From assembly GCA_039818345.1 (NCBI GenBank), contig JBCBUC010000009.1, positions 1 to 64,000 of the forward strand: a DNA stretch of 64,000 nt. The letters run 5' to 3'. The position numbers were made by a program, and so were the translations under genes. A model generated the notes under the pieces. The model worked only from the letters and a program-made list of their open reading frames with translations, did no database searches and had not been told where the DNA came from. Shown in pieces: positions 44,414-52,495 of the stretch (positions are counted from its first letter, which is position 1; each line of letters begins with the position of its first letter). The DNA is from Parvularcula sp039818345. GTDB taxonomy: Bacteria; Pseudomonadota; Alphaproteobacteria; Caulobacterales; Parvularculaceae.

Positions 44414-46243
44414 TCACTCGACGGTCACCGACTTCGCAAGGTTCCGCGGTTGATCGACATCGGTCCCTTTCAGCACCGCGGTGTGGTAAGCCAAGAGCTG
44501 AATAGGTGCCGCGTAGACCAGCGGCGCGAGCATCGGATCGACCTCCGGCAGCGCAAAGCTTCCAAGCAACTGGTCATCCGCGGCGGCCCGCTTGATCCCC
44601 TCTTTTGATGAAAGAAGAACACAGCGTCCGCCCCTGGCGATCACCTCATGCATGTTCGAGAGGGTCTTCTCAAAGTGCTTGTCAGGCGGCGCAATGACGA
44701 TGACGGGCACTTGCTCGTCGACCAGCGCGATCGGTCCGTGTTTCAGCTCACCCGCCGCATAGCCCTCGGCGTGGATGTAGCTGATCTCTTTGAGCTTGAG
44801 GGCTCCCTCCATCGCCAGCGGGAAACTCAGGCCACGCCCGAGATAGAGAACATCCGATGCCGGCACGATTTCGTGGGCAAGCTCGACGATTGCATGGCCA
44901 TGGGCGAGCACCTCGCCGATGAGCCGCGGTAACGCATAGAGCTCATGCACCAAACGCGCTTCCTCTTCGGCGGAAAGCACACCGCGCGCCCGTCCTGCGC
45001 TGATGGCGAGACATGCCAAGGTCGCAAGTTGGCAAGTGAAGGCTTTGGTGGAGGCGACGCCGATCTCTGGACCCGCTTTGATCGGAAAGAGCGCATCGGC
45101 CTCACGGCCCATGGTCGATTCCATTACGTTGACCACAGCGCCGACATGCACCCCGGCCTTTTTCGCATCGCGCATGGCAGCGAGCGTATCCGCCGTCTCC
45201 CCCGACTGGCTGATGAAGAGAGCCGCATCACCTTCTGTATAGGGAACATCCCGGTAGCGTAGTTCCGATGCGATATCAATCTCCACCGGCAAGCGGGCCC
45301 AGGTTTCGAACCAATATTTCGACACCAAGCCTGCAAGGTAAGCTGTTCCGCAGGCCGACAATGTCAGTCGCTGCATTCGCACAAAGTCGACCGCCGATGG
45401 GGGGACTGTCACTGTTTCTGAATTGGGGTCGAGGTAGTTGGCGAGGGTATGCGCCACCACTTCGGATTGTTCTTCGATTTCCTTCGCCATGAAGTGACGA
45501 TGGCGGCCCTTGCCCACCAAGACCGAAGACGCATCGGACAACACTTCTGGCCGGTTCGCCAGCTGACCTTCGCTGTTGAGGATCTCTGCACCTTCAAGGG
45601 TCAGTCGCGCCCAATCACCTTCCTCCAAATAGCTGATCCGACGCGTGAACGGCGCAAGCGCCAACGCATCCGAACCAATATACATCTCACCGTCGCCATG
45701 GCCGATCGCCAGCGGGCTGCCGCGGCGCGCGCAATAAAGCGCCTGCGGCTCGGACGAGAACACCACCCCAAGGGCGAACGCACCCTCGAGTTGGCTCAGC
45801 ATTGCGCGGAATGCCTCTCGGGCATCGCCCTTGGCAAGAAGCTCCATTTCGAGAAGACGGGCCACCACCTCTGAATCAGTTTCTGATTCAAAGATCACAC
45901 CGGCATCCAAGAGATTTTTTTTCAGATCACTGAAATTCTCGATAATGCCATTATGAACGATCGCCAGAATATCACCGCCATGGGGATGAGCGTTGTCTTC
46001 GGTGGGACGCCCATGGGTTGCCCACCTCGTATGGCCAATGCCCACAGTACCTGGCAACGGTTCCTCTCGGAGACGCTCCTCTAGGGCGGCTAATCGCCCA
46101 ACAGCGCGGCGACGCATCACAGCATCGCCATTAATCGCGGCGACACCGGCACTGTCATAACCGCGATATTCTAGTCTTTTCAATGCATCAACAAGGCGAT
46201 CCGCAACGGGCTTTGTACTGATAATACCAACTATACCGCACAT
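44414..46243 (-). CDS. glmS: Glutamine-fructose-6-phosphate aminotransferase
   Basis: A 609-residue enzyme making glucosamine-6-phosphate, the entry to UDP-GlcNAc for peptidoglycan and lipid A. MCGIVGII exposes the glutaminase Cys after Met removal. GHTRWATHG and HNGIIENF are in the glutaminase domain, and two SIS isomerase domains follow (SACGTAYLAG, SQSGETADTL, GRGLSFPLAMEGALKLKEISY). It ends PRNLAKSVTVE as usual. It lies 3 bases after glmU, so the two are one operon. Confidence 0.97.
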   Translation of the reverse strand: MCGIVGIISTKPVADRLVDALKRLEYRGYDSAGVAAINGDAVMRRRAVGRLAALEERLREEPLPGTVGIGHTRWATHGRPTEDNAHPHGGDILAIVHNGIIENFSDLKKNLLDAGVIFESETDSEVVARLLEMELLAKGDAREAFRAMLSQLEGAFALGVVFSSEPQALYCARRGSPLAIGHGDGEMYIGSDALALAPFTRRISYLEEGDWARLTLEGAEILNSEGQLANRPEVLSDASSVLVGKGRHRHFMAKEIEEQSEVVAHTLANYLDPNSETVTVPPSAVDFVRMQRLTLSACGTAYLAGLVSKYWFETWARLPVEIDIASELRYRDVPYTEGDAALFISQSGETADTLAAMRDAKKAGVHVGAVVNVMESTMGREADALFPIKAGPEIGVASTKAFTCQLATLACLAISAGRARGVLSAEEEARLVHELYALPRLIGEVLAHGHAIVELAHEIVPASDVLYLGRGLSFPLAMEGALKLKEISYIHAEGYAAGELKHGPIALVDEQVPVIVIAPPDKHFEKTLSNMHEVIARGGRCVLLSSKEGIKRAAADDQLLGSFALPEVDPMLAPLVYAAPIQLLAYHTAVLKGTDVDQPRNLAKSVTVE

Positions 46244-46246
46244 GGG

Positions 46247-47584
46247 TTAGTCATCTCCATTCCGCTTTCGGAAGGTGATCGCCCAACCTTCCTTGGTCAT
46301 TTGCCGCCCCCTGGCGACCGACAGTGCATCGTCGGGCACTGACTTGGTGATCACCGAGCCCGAACCTGTGAACGCGCCCTTACCGATCGTGACCGGTGCC
46401 ACCAGGCTCGCATTTGAACCAATGAAAGCGTCTTCGCCAATCAACGTTTTATGCTTGTTGTAACCGTCATAGTTACAGGTGATGGTTCCCGCACCAATAT
46501 TGGTGCGTGCACCGATTTCTGCGTCACCAAGGTAAGTGAGGTGACCCACCTTCACCTCCTCACCCAAGATCGCCTTCTTGGTCTCGACAAAATTGCCAAC
46601 CTTCGCGCCTTGCCCCAACACGGTCCCCTCGCGCAGACGGGCAAAGGGGCCAGCTGATGCCGTTTTTTCGAGGGTGGTGCCTTCAAGGTGGCTAAACGCC
46701 TTGATCTCTGTCTTTGGCGCGAGCGTCACACCGGGGCCAAAGACGACGTTGGGATGGATTACTGCATCTTGGCCAATGACAGTATCGTGAGAAAAATAGA
46801 CCGTGTCTGGATCAATGAGCGTCACGCCGCTCAGCATCACCTCGCGGCGGCGCCGAGCCTGAAAAATCGCTTCGGCAGCAGCGAGTTCAGTTCGGTCGTT
46901 AACACCTAAGACTTCGTCCTCAGACCCAGTGACCGTCGCCAATGCCTCACCGCCAGCGGAGGCGAGGCCAATAAGATCGGTGAGATAATACTCACCCTTG
47001 GCGTTCTCGTTGGTGATTTTGGGCAAGTAGCTGCGCAGCGCACTGCTCGAGATCGCCATCACGCCAGAATTGCAAAGCGTGATGGTCAGCTCTTCAGGAC
47101 TGGCGTCCTTGGCTTCGACAATGCGCTCAAGCTTTCCATCAGACCCCAGAACAAGCCGCCCATAGGGCCCGGGCGCGTCTGTTTCAAACCCGAGGACGGC
47201 AATAGCCGCGCCCGCATCCACGGCGTCTGTAAGTGCCTTCAGTGTCTCAAGCCGCAGAAGCGGCGTATCGCCGTAAAGGACAATGACCGTTCCCTCAAAA
47301 CCCTCAAGCACAGGCATGCCCGCGCGGACAGCATCACCTGTGCCCTGCGGCGGGTCTTGCACAGCAACTTCTGCCTGCGGATCAAGGGAGCTGAGCGCTT
47401 GCTTCACCTGTTCTCCGCCCGTGCCGATCACCACCCCAAGACGCTCCGTACCCAACGCGCGCGCGGTTCTTAGACAATGACCAAGCATGGCAAGATGCCC
47501 GATCTTGTGTAGCACCTTTGGGGTCTCCGACCGCATCCGCGTGCCATGACCGGCCGCAAGAACAAGACTGGCGATCGCGGGCAT
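46247..47584 (-). CDS. glmU: Bifunctional UDP-GlcNAc pyrophosphorylase / GlcN-1-P acetyltransferase
   Basis: A 445-residue enzyme with an N-terminal uridyltransferase domain (VLAAGHGTRMRSETPKVLHKIG; PQGTGDAVRAG; LYGDTPLL). The C-terminal left-handed beta-helix acetyltransferase domain is seen as hexapeptide repeats: VIHPNVVFGPGV, ARLREGTVLGQGAKVGNFVE, GAGTITCNYDGYNKHKT. It completes UDP-GlcNAc synthesis with GlmS, which is encoded immediately after it. Divergent from gph with about 110 bases between. Confidence 0.97.
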   Translation of the reverse strand: MPAIASLVLAAGHGTRMRSETPKVLHKIGHLAMLGHCLRTARALGTERLGVVIGTGGEQVKQALSSLDPQAEVAVQDPPQGTGDAVRAGMPVLEGFEGTVIVLYGDTPLLRLETLKALTDAVDAGAAIAVLGFETDAPGPYGRLVLGSDGKLERIVEAKDASPEELTITLCNSGVMAISSSALRSYLPKITNENAKGEYYLTDLIGLASAGGEALATVTGSEDEVLGVNDRTELAAAEAIFQARRRREVMLSGVTLIDPDTVYFSHDTVIGQDAVIHPNVVFGPGVTLAPKTEIKAFSHLEGTTLEKTASAGPFARLREGTVLGQGAKVGNFVETKKAILGEEVKVGHLTYLGDAEIGARTNIGAGTITCNYDGYNKHKTLIGEDAFIGSNASLVAPVTIGKGAFTGSGSVITKSVPDDALSVARGRQMTKEGWAITFRKRNGDD

Positions 47585-47695
47585 AAGTCCTCCTTTACCG
47601 GTCAGGTCCAGCGCCTAACCCTTTTATCGCGCCATGGGGCGTCACATGCTGTGAAAGGATGCTACAGCTGCTGGCAAGTGGAGAAAGGCTATCCC

Positions 47696-48367
47696 ATGGG
47701 ACGATTATCGGGCGCGGTCTGCATCTTCGACCTTGACGGCACCTTGGTCGATAGCGCGCCTGACCTCTCCGCTTCGCTCAACATTATGCTCGAACGGGCC
47801 GGACTTGCGCCGATGCCGCCAGAGGAAACCCGTTCCCAGGTGGGGCATGGCGCGCGGGCGTTGATGGCCTTCGCCTATCGAAGGCAGGACAGAGTGTTTC
47901 CCGATGGCGCCGAGGCGGACGGGCTGGTCGATGCTTTTGTCGAAGTCTATGCGGCGCGGATCGCGGATCTGTCGAGGCCGTTTCCCGGGGTTGTGGACAG
48001 CCTTAAAAGGCTCAGCGCGGAAGGCGCGGCGCTCACGGTCTGCACCAACAAAAAAGAGGTCTTGGCCAGACCTCTTCTTCAAGAACTTGATTTATTGAAG
48101 TATTTTTCGATGGTCATCGGATCGGACACATTGGAGGAACGCAAACCTTCGCCGTTTCCTCTGCGTCATATCCTTCGCGAAACATCGTCTGATCGTGGGA
48201 TCATGATTGGTGATACCACGACCGACAGGAACGCGGCAGAGGCCGCTGGACTTCCGTCTCTCATCGCGACATTTGGCTATGGCCGCGACGGTGAAGACCT
48301 TGCAAGCGCAGCTTGGTTTGATTGTTTCGAGGACCTGCCAGACCTCATTCTTCAAACCATTGGTTAG
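47696..48367 (+). CDS. gph: Phosphoglycolate phosphatase-like HAD hydrolase
   Basis: A 223-residue HAD phosphatase. Motif I is FDLDGTLVDS, with the nucleophile and acid aspartates. Motif II is VCTNK, the motif III lysine lies in LEERKPSPFPL, and motif IV is MIGDTTTD. It likely removes phosphate from 2-phosphoglycolate formed in DNA repair or by oxygenation. The start at 47696 is chosen by GAGAAAGG upstream and by distance to motif I; the open frame upstream overlaps glmU. Confidence 0.88.
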   Translation: MGRLSGAVCIFDLDGTLVDSAPDLSASLNIMLERAGLAPMPPEETRSQVGHGARALMAFAYRRQDRVFPDGAEADGLVDAFVEVYAARIADLSRPFPGVVDSLKRLSAEGAALTVCTNKKEVLARPLLQELDLLKYFSMVIGSDTLEERKPSPFPLRHILRETSSDRGIMIGDTTTDRNAAEAAGLPSLIATFGYGRDGEDLASAAWFDCFEDLPDLILQTIG

Positions 48368-48380
48368 CCGGCGCCGTCTT

Positions 48381-48575
48381 TTAAATGTGAAACTCGTCCC
48401 GGCGCGGCATGCCGTTCACCATGTCGCTTCGAACGTCAAAACGTGACGAACGCATGGTCGAGACGAAACCTTCTTGAACGAGTTTGACGTCGACGTCGTA
48501 GCCTTGCTTCTTCCAATATTCCCGGATGAGCGATTGTAGCCGCGAAGCGCCTTCGTTGGTGCAGTAGTCAGACAT
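48381..48575 (-). CDS. Small conserved protein of unknown function
   Basis: A 64-residue protein: CTNEGASRLQSLIREYWKKQG, a central beta-like VDVKLVQEGFV, and the end DVRSDMVNGMPRR. I recall close relatives in many Alphaproteobacteria where the DVRSDMVNGMP end is strongly kept, but no function is known. It is convergent with gph at 13 bases. Confidence 0.72.
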   Translation of the reverse strand: MSDYCTNEGASRLQSLIREYWKKQGYDVDVKLVQEGFVSTMRSSRFDVRSDMVNGMPRRDEFHI

Positions 48576-48589
48576 GGCTCAAGCCTCCC

Positions 48590-48790
48590 TATCAGACAAT
48601 GAGGGTCATATCCGCTCAAAAGTAAGGTTGTCTACATAAAGATGAAAAAACTGTTGCTGATTTCGCGCGTAAATAACCATTATTTTCTTTGTGCACTGCA
48701 GTATAAACTCGAATGGGATAACATAACACCCTGTTTAATGGTATGTACTCCAATCTTCATTAGGCTGGGCTCTTTGTCCTTGACAAACGG
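48590..48790. other. AT-rich intergenic segment upstream of murL
   Basis: This stretch is clearly poorer in G and C than its surroundings, with runs such as GATGAAAAAACTG and AATAACCATTATTTTC. It contains TTGACA at 48780-48785 but no good -10 at the right distance. An open frame (48642-48824) in it has no family features. It is probably the promoter region of murL-murD2 or a foreign insert. Confidence 0.4.
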
Positions 48791-48849
48791 CCTATCGGCT
48801 TGCCGCTCAAGACTTGACGGCTGATCGCAATAATGGCCACGCGGGGGAG

Positions 48850-50169
48850 ATGAACGAAAAGCCCCCGATCACGTCTCGCGGCTCCATCTTCCGCTTCGGA
48901 AGCGCGACCCTTCGCGGCGGCGTCGCGCGCTTTTCCTTTTCCTGCGACCGGTATGGATCGTTTGAAGAAACGGTGGATTTCGGCATCGATGGCGCAGTAC
49001 CGCAAGGCCTCTTGACGCTGTTGCATGTCGCATTGGGCGTCAGCACCTATAAAGCGGCGGCTGCACAGGAGATCGTGCTTCCGCCCTTAACCCCTGCGGG
49101 CCGGTCCATGGCGGAGGCGCTTTATACCCATGGCCTTGCGGAATTTTTCGTGCGGAGCGGCCTGCCCTATCCCGCCGAAACCTTTTTTCGCGGTGACGTT
49201 ATCGAGGCAGAGGAAGGGGACCTTCGCTGGGACGGCACACCGCTCGTTGCCTTTGGCGGGGGCAAAGACAGCTATGTGGCGGGTCAAATTGTTAAGCGGG
49301 CCCTTGGACAGGCGCCCCGATTTTCATCCGTTGTTCTGTCGGACGCTGTCGCCAACACCCTTGCCGCCACCGCGCCCTCCGATCTTCTCTTTATCAAGCG
49401 ATCCTTGGACCCACGGCTCTTCCGTCTCGAAGGCGCCTTTTCAGGTCATGTCCCCATCACCGCAATGAATATCCTGGTGATGACGATTGCGAGCCATCTC
49501 AGAGGCCTTGGACCCGTGATCTTCGCCAATGAGCGGTCCGCCGACGAGCCGACGATGTCGGTCGATGGCATTCCGGCCAATCATCAATACTCAAAATCAT
49601 CTGCCTTTGAAGAGTGTCTTCGGGCGGCTGTCGCAGAAGCCGCACCCGGGGCGCCCGCCAGTTTTTCGATTTTACGTCCCTATTCGGAGCTTTGGATTGG
49701 CCGCGTTTTTTCAACAGTCACCGATGCCTTCCCTCGCTTTACCAGTTGCAATAAAAATTTTCGCCTGGCGGGTGACGCGAGCCAGCGGTGGTGCGGTAGC
49801 TGCGCGAAATGCGCCTTCACTTCGTTGATCCTCGCACCTTACATCACCAAGAACGAGGGCAAAGAAATCTTTGGGCGGACCATGCTCAACCTCGATAGTC
49901 TACAGCCCCTCTATCGGGAACTTTTAGGCCTGGCTGATCACAAGCCCTGGGACTGTGTTGGCACGATCGACGAGTGCCAAGCAGCGCTTTACCTTGCATC
50001 CCGCTCTGATGCGTGGCGGGAAACCAAAGCTATCGAAACACTGATGCCCGAGCTTCTCCTGCGGAAAACAGAAGAGCAGCTGCAAAACCAGGTCGACGCA
50101 GCCTTAAAACCCCTCGCGCGCGGCACTGTGCCGTCCTTATTTTATGAGGCGGCGAGGTCAGTGGCATGA
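48850..50169 (+). CDS. murL: UDP-MurNAc-L-Ala-L-Glu epimerase (MurL)
   Basis: A 439-residue enzyme that, in Xanthomonas oryzae, epimerises the terminal L-glutamate of UDP-MurNAc-L-Ala-L-Glu to D-glutamate using ATP. It has the nucleotide-binding loop VAFGGGKDSYV near 135-142, FANERSADEPT, HQYSKSSAFE, and RWCGSCAKCAF near 314-324, all typical of the MurL group. Its stop overlaps murD2 as ATGA, so ligase and epimerase are coupled. Start is uncertain: ATG 48850 or TTG 48814, neither with a well-spaced ribosome site. If active, the cell need not make free D-glutamate with MurI for its wall. Confidence 0.88.
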   Translation: MNEKPPITSRGSIFRFGSATLRGGVARFSFSCDRYGSFEETVDFGIDGAVPQGLLTLLHVALGVSTYKAAAAQEIVLPPLTPAGRSMAEALYTHGLAEFFVRSGLPYPAETFFRGDVIEAEEGDLRWDGTPLVAFGGGKDSYVAGQIVKRALGQAPRFSSVVLSDAVANTLAATAPSDLLFIKRSLDPRLFRLEGAFSGHVPITAMNILVMTIASHLRGLGPVIFANERSADEPTMSVDGIPANHQYSKSSAFEECLRAAVAEAAPGAPASFSILRPYSELWIGRVFSTVTDAFPRFTSCNKNFRLAGDASQRWCGSCAKCAFTSLILAPYITKNEGKEIFGRTMLNLDSLQPLYRELLGLADHKPWDCVGTIDECQAALYLASRSDAWRETKAIETLMPELLLRKTEEQLQNQVDAALKPLARGTVPSLFYEAARSVA

Positions 50170-51434
50170 CCACGATCCTCCTCCATGGCGCGGGAAAGGA
50201 GGCAGCGGCCGCCGCAGCCCATTTCGCAGGGCAAGGCATCACGCCGCTTCTTTATGTGGATGGTAAGGGTGATATCATCGGCACCAAGAGTGTGACGCTT
50301 GAAGAGGCGCTCAATGCCCTGACCGGCGCGCTTTACCTACGATCGCCTGGCGTCAAACCCGATAACCCTCTTGCCGCAGAGGCGGGTCAGAGGGCTGAGC
50401 TCGCGACCACCCCCACCGGATACTGGCTTCAAGAACACGCTCCGGCCGGCACCATCACCGTAACGGGCACGAAGGGAAAGAGCACAACCACGGCCCTCTT
50501 GACCGCGCTTCTCCAAGCGGCAGGAATTGAAAGCAACGCCTACGGAAATATTGGTTCTCCACCGCTCAACACAACACCCGTCACCGAAAGCCATCCTGTC
50601 GTGGAGGTCTCCTCCTACATGATGCATGATTTGCCGGAAACGGATCACCTTCATGTTGTCACATCGCTGTTTAAAGAGCACACCGATTGGCACGGGAGCG
50701 AAGAGGCATACCGCTCCGCCAAGTTACGGCCTTTTCGGCGAGACCGACCTGCAAGGGGCGTGGCACCACGCGCGGTGATCGAACAAGAAGCCCTTCCGCC
50801 CTCGGTTTTTTCTGCCGAAGACCGTGTACGCGACGACGGACATGGTTTTCTGATCGGCAGCACAAAGATCGATACGGGATCACGGACCCTTGGCTTCCAC
50901 GAGGGGCCGCTGCGCGCCGCGTTGCGCTTGAGCCTTGCTGCAGCATCAGAGATCGTTTCAGCCCAGGACCTCGTTGATGCGACCAGGCAAACGGTTTCCG
51001 CCTGGCGCGGATTACCGTCTCGCCAATATATTCTGCCAACGTCGGATGACCGCGTTTGGGTTGACGATGCCCTGGCGACGATCCCAGAGGCAACGATCGC
51101 AGCGCTCGACCGATTTTGTGACCGTTCTGTACGCCTAATCGTGGGCGGCGCGGATCGAGGTCAGGATTTCAGGGGCTTACTGGAAGCGCTCGAGGCGCGC
51201 AACGATCACTATGCGTTCGCTTTTGGGCCTATCTCGCCAAAGCTCCAATCACTGAAGGTCGCGCATATGACCAGTTTTGAAGCGGCCATCAAGGAAGCAG
51301 CAGCATGTTGCCCCGCGGATGGGGTCATTTTGTTTTCGCCGAGTGCTCCGTCATCGGCGCCGTTTCACAATTTTGAAGAACGCTCTTCTCTGTTCGCCTC
51401 TGCTTCTCGTTCAGCACACACCCCTTCGTCGTGA
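50166..51434 (+). CDS. murD2: UDP-MurNAc-L-alanine L-glutamate ligase (MurD2)
   Basis: A 422-residue Mur ligase adding L-glutamate, rather than D-glutamate, to UDP-MurNAc-L-Ala. The P-loop is TGTKGKSTTT (about 99-108), followed by NIGSPPLN, VEVSSYMM and HTDWHGSEEAYRSAK in the central domain. GGADRGQDF and SPSAPSSAPFHNFEERSSLF lie in the C-terminal domain. The assignment to MurD2 rather than MurD comes from coupling to murL. Its last 70 bases overlap the convergent glycosyltransferase gene. Confidence 0.85.
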   Translation: MTTILLHGAGKEAAAAAAHFAGQGITPLLYVDGKGDIIGTKSVTLEEALNALTGALYLRSPGVKPDNPLAAEAGQRAELATTPTGYWLQEHAPAGTITVTGTKGKSTTTALLTALLQAAGIESNAYGNIGSPPLNTTPVTESHPVVEVSSYMMHDLPETDHLHVVTSLFKEHTDWHGSEEAYRSAKLRPFRRDRPARGVAPRAVIEQEALPPSVFSAEDRVRDDGHGFLIGSTKIDTGSRTLGFHEGPLRAALRLSLAAASEIVSAQDLVDATRQTVSAWRGLPSRQYILPTSDDRVWVDDALATIPEATIAALDRFCDRSVRLIVGGADRGQDFRGLLEALEARNDHYAFAFGPISPKLQSLKVAHMTSFEAAIKEAAACCPADGVILFSPSAPSSAPFHNFEERSSLFASASRSAHTPSS

Positions 51435-52429
51435 TCGAGTGGCCGCAAACGTGGTCGGCGACGGATTAGATCCAATGGTGACCACGCCATCCATTTCATC
51501 AAAGATCCAACAGACACTTTGCGGGCTTTTTGGAGAGAACGCCGATCAAAAGTGAACCGCGGGAGCCCACCATAGCCGTCAACCATAGCCCGCCAATACG
51601 CCTTCACGGTCCCGTTAAGCACAGAACGAACAAACATCACGCCGTTGAACAGGAGATGGAAGGGCAACATCATCCAATAGACTGCACTCGGAAAATTCTT
51701 ATACGCTAACCAAATACGGTTTCGGTGACCATGATAGACAGTAAAGTCGCTACTCCTTCCCGTGACGCCCGACCCCTCATGAAGGACAATCGCATCGCGC
51801 AATTGGATCGAGTGCCCGCCCGCCAAACGCAAGCGAAACCCCAAATCGACGTCCTCGCCATAACAAAAAAAGCGCTCATCGAATCCACCAAGAATTTGAA
51901 ATATAGACCTCTTATAGAGTGCAGCCGCAGCGCATGGCGCAAAACACTCCCCACTCGGAAGCACTTTGTCCGTTGGCCAACCAAATCCGCCACGATACGC
52001 GATCCCCAAGAGATGCATCACATCTCCCATGCCATCAAGGCGCGTTTCATCGATCGCATCGATCTGCAGCGAGCCAAAAGCATCGGTCTGCGGATTTTCC
52101 CCAGTCGCGATTATTAATCGCTCAAGCCAGTCAGGATAAGCATAAGCGTCGGGGTTCAGGAAAGCGACCCAGGGGCTTTGTGTTTGCGCGACGGCAAGGT
52201 TGTTCGCCGCAGCAAAGCCAAGATTACTACCAGCATCGATCAGTTCAACACCAAGCCCGACCTTTTGCGCGTAGGTCGCGATTGTCTGCCGCACGTTCTC
52301 CTCGATGGAGCCGTTTTCGACGACAAGCACGTTAAAATCATTATACGTCTGTTTTGATAATGCCTCAAGACAACGCGCCAAGCGATCGCCTGCATGATAA
52401 TGGACGATGACAACGCAGACATTCGGCAT
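51365..52429 (-). CDS. Family 2 glycosyltransferase
   Basis: A 354-residue GT-A enzyme resembling rhamnosyltransferases: NVCVVIVHYHAGDRLARC, VVENGS, GSNLGFAAANNLAV, AFLNPDAYAYPDWL, and FDERFFCYGEDVDLGFRLR as the catalytic loop. A hydrophobic region (VYWMMLPFHLLFNGVMF) may attach it to the membrane. The last 23 codons run antisense to murD2, and this charged tail (EREAEANREERSSKL) may be non-essential. ATG 52429 is taken; the frame is open 48 bases further. Confidence 0.86.
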   Translation of the reverse strand: MPNVCVVIVHYHAGDRLARCLEALSKQTYNDFNVLVVENGSIEENVRQTIATYAQKVGLGVELIDAGSNLGFAAANNLAVAQTQSPWVAFLNPDAYAYPDWLERLIIATGENPQTDAFGSLQIDAIDETRLDGMGDVMHLLGIAYRGGFGWPTDKVLPSGECFAPCAAAALYKRSIFQILGGFDERFFCYGEDVDLGFRLRLAGGHSIQLRDAIVLHEGSGVTGRSSDFTVYHGHRNRIWLAYKNFPSAVYWMMLPFHLLFNGVMFVRSVLNGTVKAYWRAMVDGYGGLPRFTFDRRSLQKARKVSVGSLMKWMAWSPLDLIRRRPRLRPLDHDEGVCAEREAEANREERSSKL

Positions 52430-52495
52430 AATGCTTTTGGACTTTCGCTGGTGCGGATTGATACCCAGCCCAATCATTACCGCGAAATCGATCCA

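Noticed and set aside
48642..48824. 60-codon open frame MKKLLLISRVNN in the AT-rich segment
   Set aside because: No well-spaced ribosome site, no family, mixed composition and overlap with a possible murL start; likely chance in AT-rich DNA.
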